Source of the DNA: a virus
Virus record (IMG/VR): IMGVR_UViG_3300009509_000017
Coordinates: 1 to 64,000 of that record
Length of the DNA stretch: 64,000 nt
Direction: 5' to 3' (one strand)
The position numbers and the translations under genes were made by a program. Positions 25,891 through 34,700 of this stretch are shown here, piece by piece (the first letter of the stretch is position 1; each line of letters begins with the position of its first letter). The notes under the pieces were generated by a model. It was given only the letters and a program-made list of their open reading frames with translations. It was not told the DNA's origin and searched no databases.

Positions 25891-26862
25891 ATGCCACAGC
25901 CAGGATATAACGACAAGCACGTTGACAGGCCGCTCACCAACATGAGCATTGCCTACATGAACGAGATGTACATTGCGTCTCGCATCTTTCCGGCAGTGCC
26001 TGTCAACGCACGCAGCGACATTGTGCCCAAGTACGACCAGTCACACTGGTTTCGGGCAGCGGCACATGAGCTAGCGCCGATGGAAGCACCACGACAGGCC
26101 GGCTACGAAGTCGATCTGACCGACACGTACTTCTGCCGCAAGTACGGTTTGGGTCACCCGATCCCTGACGAGAGCCGGGCCAACACCGATCAGCCATTCG
26201 ACGTGGACCGGGATGGCATGGAGTTCCTGGTAGACCGGATGGACGCTGCCAAGGAAACTCACTTTGTGTCCAGCTTCTGGACGACCAGCGTGTGGGGCAC
26301 GGACTGGGCTGGCGGCACCGACTTCACCAAGTGGTCCGACTATACCGATGGCACGCCCATCGTGGACCTGCGGACAGGCAAGCGCACGATCCGGCGCAAG
26401 ATTGCCCGCAATCCCAACTTGCTTGTGTTGGGCGACCTGACCTGGGATGCGCTCGCGGACCATCCTGACATGCTGACCCGTATCCAGTACGGGTCAAGCT
26501 CTGCATCGCCCGCCATCGTGACCCCCAACCTGGTGGCCCAACTGCTGGAACTGGGACGCATCGAGATCGGCACCAGCATCTACACCGACGATCCCGAGGG
26601 CACTGCCGAGGCCAGCGTGACCTACTCCGCCCACTGGGACGACGATGCGCTGCTGCTCTACCAGCCGCCACGACCGTCTTTGCGGACCCCTGCGGCTGGC
26701 TATCAGTTCGTCTGGAAGACCGTCTTTGGCACGAGCCGCTATATCCGCCGCAGGCGCGAGCCGCTGGCCGACATGGGCGACCTGCTGGAGATCATCGAGT
26801 ACTGGGACATGAAAGTCACGGCACCCAATGCCGGACTGTTCATGAGTGACGCTGCCGACTAG
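25891..26862 (+). CDS. Major capsid protein
   Basis: A 323-residue protein that builds the icosahedral shell. HVDRPLTNMSIAYMN and SRIFPAVPVNARSDIVPKY match a broad siphophage capsid family; the C-terminal part contains GTSRYIRRRREPL. It is preceded by the late leader CTATGGAGGGTTAGTACA. Codon use is more G/C-rich at third positions than in neighbours, as expected for the most highly expressed gene. Confidence 0.85.
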   Translation: MPQPGYNDKHVDRPLTNMSIAYMNEMYIASRIFPAVPVNARSDIVPKYDQSHWFRAAAHELAPMEAPRQAGYEVDLTDTYFCRKYGLGHPIPDESRANTDQPFDVDRDGMEFLVDRMDAAKETHFVSSFWTTSVWGTDWAGGTDFTKWSDYTDGTPIVDLRTGKRTIRRKIARNPNLLVLGDLTWDALADHPDMLTRIQYGSSSASPAIVTPNLVAQLLELGRIEIGTSIYTDDPEGTAEASVTYSAHWDDDALLLYQPPRPSLRTPAAGYQFVWKTVFGTSRYIRRRREPLADMGDLLEIIEYWDMKVTAPNAGLFMSDAAD

Positions 26863-26886
26863 GCTGCGTAGAAGAGGGGGTGCCCT

Positions 26887-27333
26887 GTGGCAACATCTTC
26901 CAAATCGGCCAAGGTGACTGAGGTCACCGAAAAGGCCGGCGATGACTTTGTCAAGGCGCTGTCCGAGTTTCAGTATCGGGATCTGCGCCTGAGCAGGCAG
27001 CAGGTGTTCCAACTGCAAGGTGGTCGGAACGACGAGAAACTGCTGCAGCTACGCTATATCATGCGTGTTCCCAAGGGCACCGCACTGCACCAATGTGCGG
27101 AGTGCGGTGCCCTATTCCAAAGCGAGCACTGGCTGGCCATGCACGGCGAGAAGTGGCACGAGTACCAGTGCGAGTGCGGCTGGAAACTGCAGCCTGGAAC
27201 CCTGGACCCGGCGACGGCAATGCGGCGTCATGGGCTAGACTGTCCGGTGGTGCAGGGCGCGAGAGAGGATGCGCACAAGGTGCACGTGGTAGAGGCAAAG
27301 AGGCTGCAGGAAGCGGGCCTAGTGGAAGAGTAG
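26887..27333 (+). CDS. Zinc-finger protein next to the capsid gene
   Basis: A 148-residue protein, GTG start after GAGGGGG. It carries a classical C2H2 finger: CAEC, 12 residues, H-x4-H (HQCAECGALFQSEHWLAMHG region), followed by a second Cys/His set (CEC ... RRHGLDC). Such fingers are rare in virion proteins; it may bind DNA in the head or a connector. Function is inferred from position only. Confidence 0.7.
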   Translation: MATSSKSAKVTEVTEKAGDDFVKALSEFQYRDLRLSRQQVFQLQGGRNDEKLLQLRYIMRVPKGTALHQCAECGALFQSEHWLAMHGEKWHEYQCECGWKLQPGTLDPATAMRRHGLDCPVVQGAREDAHKVHVVEAKRLQEAGLVEE

Positions 27334-27344
27334 AGGGGTAGCAC

Positions 27345-27860
27345 ATGGCGTCTATCACCAGGCGGCAGGTTGCCGCAACAGTCAGTCGCAAGCTAGGCCA
27401 GCTTGGTGGTCACATGACCTATACTGGCCAGGGTGATGAGCAGACAGAGGGTGACTACACTGACGCCATCGACTACGCACTCCGTGTCTGCCGCTTTGCC
27501 AGCATAGATGATGTCACGGACAGTGCCAGGGTCGAGGCTGTCCTGGCTGCCACCGAGTACTATGCGCTAGAGCAGATGCTGTACCACTGGACCGCAAAGC
27601 CTACACAGCAACAAGGTGCCGGCGCCAGCGGGCTACATCTGATGGTGCAGACAGAGAGCACCATAGCCTCTCTACGCATGACAGTCAAGGCCGCCAGGGA
27701 AAAGATGACGTCTGCGCTGGCAGCAATCGGTGTAAGGCTCGACAGCCAGGCAACGGCAGTTGCCAACATCGTACTAATCGACCATGAGGATGAGGACACG
27801 CAAGATCTGGTCCTGTCTCCTACTGCCCTGCCTTGGTGGGAAGAGATCTACTGGAAATGA
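27345..27860 (+). CDS. Head-tail connector-type protein
   Basis: A 171-residue, mainly helical protein after the capsid gene, where adaptor (gp15/gp6-like) proteins are found. Helices cover most of residues 5-135. No strong family signature, so the call is by position. It overlaps the next gene in ATGA style. Confidence 0.6.
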   Translation: MASITRRQVAATVSRKLGQLGGHMTYTGQGDEQTEGDYTDAIDYALRVCRFASIDDVTDSARVEAVLAATEYYALEQMLYHWTAKPTQQQGAGASGLHLMVQTESTIASLRMTVKAAREKMTSALAAIGVRLDSQATAVANIVLIDHEDEDTQDLVLSPTALPWWEEIYWK

Positions 27861-28390
27861 CAGCCATTACTGATTCTTTTGAGACGCTGGTAGAGAGTGC
27901 CCTGTTCGAGCGCCTTGGCGACCGGATGGGACCAGATGGTATTTATGCCGATCCTTTCTACCTGCAGATCAAGAGGTTCGTCAGGGTGGCGGGAGAGGTC
28001 ATACCAACCCTGCCTACCCAAGACATGCCCTTTGTCTGGCTGGAGTACATCGGTGGCATCGACCGTGGCATGGTGATTGGCTCGCCAGTAGGCTTTGCCA
28101 GGGAAGTATTCACCATCTATGCCTACTTGGTTTTCACACCAGAGATCTTGCAGTTAGCGAACAACGATGTTGACACTTTCTTGCAAAGTGCAAAGGCCAA
28201 TGCCGGCACCTTTGCCAGGCGACTGCGGATGTGTGTGATGGGCTGGACCCCATCGGTGGCCTGTCCGGTAACAGGGCAGAAGGTAATGAAAGCCAGGCCA
28301 AGCGCATACGGGTTGGCCGGAACCTACATCAATGACCTGCGACGTGAGTTCAGTGTCACCTTACGATGGGAGTTGGAGTTAGAACCATGA
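27857..28390 (+). CDS. Head-tail joining or tail terminator-type protein
   Basis: A 177-residue protein, start at 27857 overlapping the previous stop. Alpha/beta layout with FVWLEYIGGIDRG and a C-terminal strand FSVTLRWELEL fits neck or tail-terminator proteins that close the tail tube. Order within the operon supports this. Confidence 0.6.
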   Translation: MTAITDSFETLVESALFERLGDRMGPDGIYADPFYLQIKRFVRVAGEVIPTLPTQDMPFVWLEYIGGIDRGMVIGSPVGFAREVFTIYAYLVFTPEILQLANNDVDTFLQSAKANAGTFARRLRMCVMGWTPSVACPVTGQKVMKARPSAYGLAGTYINDLRREFSVTLRWELELEP

Positions 28391-28665
28391 AACGATTGTA
28401 CTATGTAGGCACTGGCATCGACTTCACCGATGGCCGCCTACCTGGCATGGTCCTCAACTATGGCAATGCCGTGGATGTGCACGACGACGAGCTTGTAGAG
28501 AAGTTGCTGGTTCTATCCCACTTTTCGGACAAGATTGTCAGCCCGAGACATGTAGAGGTAGAGGCTGTGCAAGAGGATGAGCCAGAAGAGGAATGGCTGG
28601 ACGTTGTCGAGGAAGTGCCAGACGATTCTGACCTGGAGGTAGACGATGACCACACCAACTGGTGA
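28387..28665 (+). CDS. Small acidic protein of the neck region
   Basis: A 92-residue protein with a beta-rich start and a strongly acidic C-terminal half (EDEPEEEWLDVVEEVPDD). Start at 28387 overlaps the previous TGA. It overlaps the tail tube gene by 20 bp. No family assigned. Confidence 0.65.
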   Translation: MKRLYYVGTGIDFTDGRLPGMVLNYGNAVDVHDDELVEKLLVLSHFSDKIVSPRHVEVEAVQEDEPEEEWLDVVEEVPDDSDLEVDDDHTNW

Positions 28666-30022
28666 TGAGGGCTATGTCGGGTTTGCCATTCAGACTGCAA
28701 AGGATACGGCTGCATCAGCATTCTTTGGCATCCTGCACACAGCATTCTCATGGGAACCACAGATTGTGCAAGACGAGGAACCGGAGGCAGAGATCGGCGC
28801 CAGTGGCATCGACGTGGCAAAGCCTGAGCGCTTTGGCCATGAGGGTGCCACATTTCGTGGCGAGCTACGCTGCCGCCCGGGCAATGCGGGGTTCATCTTA
28901 CGAGCCTTTGGCATGGCACCAACAGAGGGACCGTATGTCATCATTCCTACGGTGAATGACGTGATCTCCATCACTGACAGTGGCGGCGGGCCTATTGCCG
29001 TCAACCTGGTGACCGGGACTGGCGCCACCTTGTCGTACCTGACTGCATACACCGACACGCAGCTTACTGCCGGCATAAAGGCTGCGCTGGACGGTGACAC
29101 TACGCTCACGGGCACATATACCGTGACCTTTTCTACCAACAAGTTCTCCATTGCCATTGACTCCGGATCGTTCACCCTGCACTGGACGACCGAGCCGCTG
29201 ACAGCGGCCTGGTTGGGCTACGACTCTAGCGCTGACGACAGCGGAACCGGGCCTTTCGTAGGTGACTACGATGCCAACTGGCCAAATACACACATCTTCA
29301 AGCCGATTGACTCTGTGGCCAGTTTCCCCTGGATGACGATCTTGGACAAGTTCAATGCCAGTGCTGACCTGGACACGATCTTGATCAATGCTAGGGTGAA
29401 CAGTATCACGTTCACTGCAGACGCCAACGGGTTGGTGCGTATGTCCTACGAGGGTGTGGCGCTGTCGTTCCAAGACGCAGGTGGATCTGAGACGAGCACG
29501 GCTGACGCTGCCACCATCGGCACGCCTAACACCGGCAACGACGATGGTTATGTAGTCATGAACCAGGTGGCCTATTGGGCTGCCGGGTTCGAGACTACCC
29601 TGCAGTGGGAACAGGGTACATTGCCCAAACTCACGCAGTCTGGACCGGAAGAGATCACGGCTGCCAGGCGCCGGGTAAACGGCAACATGGACATCTACTT
29701 TGGCGCCGATGACGGTGCCATGTTCCGCAAGGCTTACTATGGTGGGGGTGCGGGAACGACATTCTCAACAACTATCGTGCAAGAGCCGTTGGCCATCAAG
29801 TTCTGTGCCGGGCAGAATACACCATCTGGTACTGATGCTGTGCTGCCATACGCCATCACTTTTGCTTACTACCACACCAACATCCTCACCTACCCCCTGG
29901 AGAAATCCGGTGGGGAACCTGTGGACGGTGGCATGACCTACATGGTCAGCCGTGACAGTATCGACTGGGCACTCCTGTTCACAAACGGGTATGACGCTGA
30001 TTACTACGACACGCCAACATAG
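28646..30022 (+). CDS. Tail tube protein with inserted domain
   Basis: A 458-residue protein expected to form the tail tube. The flanks (about 1-95 and 210-458) give the tube fold; residues about 100-205 look like an insert (TDTQLTAGIKAALDG, GTYTVTFSTNKFSIAI), a phage-common beta module likely exposed on the tail surface. Placed just before the tail chaperones, as usual. Confidence 0.75.
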   Translation: MTTPTGDEGYVGFAIQTAKDTAASAFFGILHTAFSWEPQIVQDEEPEAEIGASGIDVAKPERFGHEGATFRGELRCRPGNAGFILRAFGMAPTEGPYVIIPTVNDVISITDSGGGPIAVNLVTGTGATLSYLTAYTDTQLTAGIKAALDGDTTLTGTYTVTFSTNKFSIAIDSGSFTLHWTTEPLTAAWLGYDSSADDSGTGPFVGDYDANWPNTHIFKPIDSVASFPWMTILDKFNASADLDTILINARVNSITFTADANGLVRMSYEGVALSFQDAGGSETSTADAATIGTPNTGNDDGYVVMNQVAYWAAGFETTLQWEQGTLPKLTQSGPEEITAARRRVNGNMDIYFGADDGAMFRKAYYGGGAGTTFSTTIVQEPLAIKFCAGQNTPSGTDAVLPYAITFAYYHTNILTYPLEKSGGEPVDGGMTYMVSRDSIDWALLFTNGYDADYYDTPT

Positions 30023-30049
30023 ATCGTAGATTAAACTAGGGAGGGACCT

Positions 30050-30598
30050 GTGTCTGACCTTTTTACACGTGACGTTTATCGGCCACTTGGACTGGCAGCC
30101 TGGCAAAGGTTAGTCGAGCGGGCTAGCCAGTCCATGGCTGAGTCTGTGGAAGATGGCGCCGAAACGCCAAGAATCGAACAACAACAGGTACTGGATGCGC
30201 TGAAGGTCACAATCGTGTGCCACTCAGTAACCCGGCTTGAGGCTTTGGGCCGGGCCAGGGCACGTGATAAAGTGATCGAGCAAGCAGAAGAGCTAACGGG
30301 CATGTCGAGGGAAAGCCTGGATCTCACCAAGGCTGACTGGGAACATGCCTCTGTGATCATCACTCGCCTGCAAGCCGTAGACATTCTGTGCTGTATTGAT
30401 TTTGATGCCTGTAAGGGTATCGAGTTCGGTGACGATCCCCCTGAGTGGTTCGACCTGGACGCCGATCACTGGGTGGCGACCGACGATCCCACCGACTGGG
30501 AAAGGGCACGCGACTGGTTCTTTGAGGCATGCCTGGACGTTGCTCATCAGGCCAACCCACAGTTTGTCCTTGGTGGTGGCCAGGTCCCTTTCGGTTAA
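30050..30598 (+). CDS. Tail assembly chaperone, short form (G-like)
   Basis: A 182-residue protein with GTG start, encoded between tail tube and tape measure, the position of lambda gpG. It ends just after a slippery heptamer and is also made as a longer fusion by -1 frameshifting. Chaperones of this type coat the tape measure during tail assembly. Confidence 0.8.
   Translation: MSDLFTRDVYRPLGLAAWQRLVERASQSMAESVEDGAETPRIEQQQVLDALKVTIVCHSVTRLEALGRARARDKVIEQAEELTGMSRESLDLTKADWEHASVIITRLQAVDILCCIDFDACKGIEFGDDPPEWFDLDADHWVATDDPTDWERARDWFFEACLDVAHQANPQFVLGGGQVPFG
30586..30592 (+). other. -1 frameshift slippery heptamer CCCTTTC
   Basis: The zero-frame codons are C-CCT-TTC, an exact X-XXY-YYZ heptamer. 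Slipping back one base gives CCC-TTT and opens the second frame, which runs on without a stop to 30945. The zero-frame stop TAA is at 30596-30598. Position between the tail chaperone frames matches the known G/GT arrangement. Confidence 0.88.
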
Positions 30599-30945
30599 AG
30601 GCTAGGGCACACGACGACCTAGCCAGGCTAGACAAATTCATTGGACATTGGCTTGCGGATGAGGATGGCGACTCAGGAGAGTGGGACCCGCTAGATCCTG
30701 GGAACGTCCTGATCGACATAGATAGCTCGCTTGCGCAGTGGACTCTCTGCCAGGCGTTTCAATGGCGTCATCTACCTAAGCCAGGTGGTATCCTGGCCCA
30801 AGATGACGTCTTTTTGCATGACGCAGCCATAATCAGCAGGAGGCTGGGGTTACTGCGGGCGGCGAAGGAACGGAATAAAAAGCGCAGGGAAGAGGCAGAG
30901 AAGAGACTGGGGATTCTGCGCAAGCTGACAGGAAAGGGCAAGTAA
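30593..30945 (+). CDS. Tail assembly chaperone frameshift extension (T-like)
   Basis: This is the -1 frame part of the long chaperone: about 117 residues beyond the slip site (FRLKARAHDDLARL start), with a basic, coiled helical C terminus (AAKERNKKRREEAEKR). It has no ribosome site of its own, supporting frameshifted synthesis. In G/GT systems this part recruits the tail tube protein. Confidence 0.8.
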
Positions 30946-31577
30946 TGGCGTTTACATGGGGTTCTACATTTAGGCGATTCAACCAGACCATTGTCCGCAA
31001 GCAGGTTGCTGCTATTGTGCGGTTCAAGCCTGCGCTGGTATTGGTTAATCCTCCGGAAAGCTCTGCATGGCAAGAGCCTATTGAGCTTTCTTACGCCTTA
31101 GCATTCCTGAGCAGCGACCAGGTAGACACCATCATGGCGCCGATCCGTAGTGGTTTTGCATGGAACTTCATAACGGAAGGGTCCGCAGAGGGACCGTGGG
31201 ATGACCTGGCCGATGCAACAGTTGAGGAACGAGAGCAGTGGATGGAGCTTGGGCCGGAGTGGGGGATAGAGTTTGTGCCGGGGTTCAGTGGCACCAACCC
31301 TATTCTGCAGCGCACCGGAGAATACAAGATGTCATGGGTGGACAGTGGGCACCCAAAGCACGGCAGGGAAGATAGGCCACTAGGCATGGTCGGCAGAGAG
31401 ATACTGGAGGGCAGCGCAGATGAACCGAGGGCATACGAGCTATCCGTGGGGTTACCGGCGCAGAACCTGCCTGCCAGGCCGGTGGCGCCAGTTGATGAGC
31501 AATTCGAGACAGCCATGAAAGCCAGGATCGATGCGTTGCTCACAAAGTACGTTCAGCGTGTCCATCCACAGACATAG
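30945..31577 (+). CDS. Tail completion-like protein (gpG/HK97 gp10-type)
   Basis: A 210-residue protein whose ATG overlaps the chaperone stop (TAATG). SGTNPILQRTGEYKMSW is the typical NPxLxxTGxLxxS motif of phage virion morphogenesis proteins. Its place between chaperones and tape measure is unusual: such proteins are normally encoded before the tail tube. Confidence 0.65.
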   Translation: MAFTWGSTFRRFNQTIVRKQVAAIVRFKPALVLVNPPESSAWQEPIELSYALAFLSSDQVDTIMAPIRSGFAWNFITEGSAEGPWDDLADATVEEREQWMELGPEWGIEFVPGFSGTNPILQRTGEYKMSWVDSGHPKHGREDRPLGMVGREILEGSADEPRAYELSVGLPAQNLPARPVAPVDEQFETAMKARIDALLTKYVQRVHPQT

Positions 31578-31580
31578 GAA

Positions 31581-31667
31581 ATGGTGCTGATGCCGCTATG
31601 TTACTCCCATCCAATCATGCCGGCCAAGCACGACGCACGTCTGCGTCCAGGGACCGATGGTGTGTAA
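31581..31667 (+). CDS. Possible 28-residue peptide
   Basis: A short frame in the gap 31578-31771 with coding-like codons (core SHPIMPAKHDARLRPGTDG). The ribosome site is poor (AGGAA next to the first ATG; better spaced for the ATG at 31590). Might be a leader peptide or chance. Confidence 0.3.
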   Translation: MVLMPLCYSHPIMPAKHDARLRPGTDGV

Positions 31668-31710
31668 TGGGCGGTATCTCAGATCGTCACCACATCAGCA
31701 CCTATGGACT

Positions 31711-31739
31711 TTGTCACCAAAGCCTATGGATAGTATAGC
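31711..31739 (+). promoter_or_regulatory. Possible tape-measure promoter
   Basis: TTGTCA (31711-31716), 17-bp spacer, TATAGC (31734-31739). Weaker than the other promoters, but it lies in one of the few long gaps of the late operon. Confidence 0.4.
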
Positions 31740-31743
31740 ACAT

Positions 31744-31760
31744 TTGACCGTAACGGTCAA
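31744..31760 (+). promoter_or_regulatory. Perfect palindrome before the tape measure gene
   Basis: TTGACCGT-A-ACGGTCAA is an 8-bp perfect inverted repeat around one base, just 12 bp before the tape measure ATG and 4 bp after the possible -10. It could be an operator or a hairpin close to the ribosome site. Confidence 0.5.
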
Positions 31761-31771
31761 GAGAGGGTATC

Positions 31772-34700
31772 ATGCCAGGCAAGGCTGAATACTGGTATGT
31801 TCTGAAACTGGAGGGTGATGATGCGCTAAAGGAAGCGCAGAAATTCGCCCAGGCTGTCAAGAAAGAGCTTCAACAGATCCAGACCACGGCTGACGTTGTC
31901 CTCAAGGCTCGCATTGATACGAGTGGCACCCAAAAGGCTGCGCTTACTGATGCTCAGAAATTAGAGCAGGAATACAAAAAGGGGTTAGCCCGGGCACAGC
32001 GGGAATTTACTGCCACTGCCTCACGGTATGGCGCCAGGGAGTACACAGCGTCGTTCCGATCTATGTGGGAAGAGGGAACGATCAAGCCGTCTATGCAGGC
32101 TATTGCTAAGATCCGACAGGCGGAGGGGGCAATTACTGACCTTGGCAAAGTAGCCAAGAAGATGGGTGTGACTACGGACGACCTGGTCAACATGAGTGGG
32201 CTAGATCGGGCGATCACCTCTGTTCAGGCGATCCAGCGCAAGATATGGGGTCTACGGGGCCTTGGTTACCAGTTGGAGTCGTATGGTCGTGGCTTGACTA
32301 TGACGGCTACAGCCATGGGTGCTGCAGCGGCACTGGCCAGTCAAAAGTACCTGGCCTTTGCGCAGCCTCTTGGCAAGGCTGCACGAAACCTTGACCTAAA
32401 CGCAGAACTTACCGAGGTTTTGGATCGCAAGCTCACCACCCTTGCCGGAACCGTCTCGATGATGACGCCACAGGAGCAGGCCGAGGGTCTGTATCTGTGG
32501 GCTGCAGCCACTGGTGCCGTTGTCGATTCGGAGGAAGAGCTAAACGAGGTACTGAGGCAATCCGATCAGGTGCAGCGCCTGGCGTTACTGGGTAACGTCG
32601 AATACGGCACTGCGGTAGAGGCAGTGACCGACATTCTCTCCCAGTACCAGTTGAGCATGGATCAGACCGGCAGGGTGGTGAACACCCTGATCAAGGTGGC
32701 TGCCGTATCAAAGGCAGAGGTAAGCGACCTTGCCCAGGCTTTCAGCTTTGCTGGTGCCCGGGCGGACCAGGCCAACACGAGCTTTGAGGACACGGCTGCC
32801 ATTTTCCAGCTACTCAGTGCCTTTGGCCTGCGTGGTTCGCGGGCTGGTCGTGGTGTGGGTATGCTACTTGAGAACCTGATTGCACCTGCAGCCACAGCAA
32901 AGAAAGAGCTTGACGAGTTATTCACCGAGGTATTTGGTAGGACGGATGTACTCTCCACTGCAGAGGGACAGTTTGTAGGCACGGCAGAAGCCATCGGTAT
33001 ACTCGCGGATGCGACACAGAACTTGACAGAGGTTGAGCGGGCAGAGTTTGTGGCCAAGTTGACGAGTCAAAACGCTAGCCGTGCTCTTGTCCCTCTACTT
33101 GAGCTTGAGCGAGCGGCCAGGGAACGTGGGATCTCCGCAATCGAGACCACGAGTATTATGCTACGTGGTGCCGCAACCGACGCAGAGCGGGCACAGGTTC
33201 AGGCATTCCAGGGTATGATGAAGGCTCTGACTGGGTACACAGCAGACTCTACCAGCGCTTTGGATACAGCCAACAGGCAATGGGAAGAATACGCGAAACA
33301 TGTCTCTGGCCAGGCGGAGTACATCAAGGCGTCATTTGATGCATCCATTGTAGATATCGGCAGGGAAATGACCACCGTGCTCTTGCCGGTAATGCAGGAG
33401 GTTGCTGGCCTGGCCAAGGACTTAGCGGAGTATGTTGGCGAGCACCCTGGTGCGGCATCTACCATTGTATGGGGTGCTGTCATCACCGGGTTCTTGGGTG
33501 TGCTGACCACAGCAGTCGGTAAGGGTATTCGCCTGGTTGCTGACGTCAAGACCATGGCAATGGCAGCCAGTCTGAACAAGCAGGCCAAGGATGCGCTGAC
33601 TGCGGCGGCCACACATGTCGGTGCCGCAGAGCTTGAAATGCGGGCCGCTGGAATGCACATGGCGGCAGCAAACATAGAACTAAGGGCTGCCGGCATGGAA
33701 GCGGCGAGCGACACGGCAGAATCGTTGGCCGGTGGACTAGGCGTTGCCGGTGGCATTGCTGGAGGTCTAGGTGGCACAGCCGCTGCCGGCGCCGGGCTAG
33801 CCTCTCTACTGGGACCTATTGCCCTGGCGCTAGCTGGCGTTGCTGCACTTGGCACGTACATTGCTTACCTGCAGGCAAAGGAGAGATCTGAGCGTGAGAA
33901 TGCTGCCGTAGTCGCGGCCAGTGCTGACACATATGCCATTTACATACAAAGGCTAAAGGACGCCGGAGAAGAGAAGTATGCCCTCACTGAGGCTACCTAT
34001 GATCTGATTCAGGCCGAGCGTGGGGAAGGTGATGCTTTCTCGCAGCAAGAGGCAGAGGACTATGCCAAGGAATTGGCCAACGCTAGGCGTGAGCTAGAAG
34101 AATATATCAAGACTGATGCCCGCCTGAATATGGTACAGGGTTTGAGCTTTGAGGAACAAGCTCAGATGCTAGATGTTGCGCAGCAGTATGCCCAGGAACT
34201 GGCCCAGGAGTTCGTCAGGGGAGCGTCAGAGCAGCAGTTATTGCTAGCGCAGCAAGATGGCCTTGTGCAGCAAATTGTCGAGGGCATGAACATCGAGGCA
34301 CAATATGCCAAGATTGTGGCCGATGAGATTGCACGTGCTGCGTATGTAGCTGCAGTGGCGGCACGTGGAGAGGCAATTGGTGGGGGTGCACCAGAAGCTC
34401 TGGCTTACGAGTATCTGGCCACAGGCGCTGCGGAGGCAGGAGACGCCATACTAGATGCAGAAGATGCGCAGAATGAGCTAGCAAACGCTGTCAAGGAAAG
34501 CCTTACGCCGCTAGAACAATTTGTCCAGACCGCAGGCAGGCTGGATAGTGAGCTACAGTACGTGCGAAGCGGGCTACTTGATGTGGCACAGGCGCTGAGT
34601 ATCCTGGGTGACACTGGCGGCCTGGATATTATCGAGCGGGAATTGTCCAGGGTAGAGGGAGGGATGACCCTGCTCCGTGCCAGGGCAGTTGATCTTGGCA

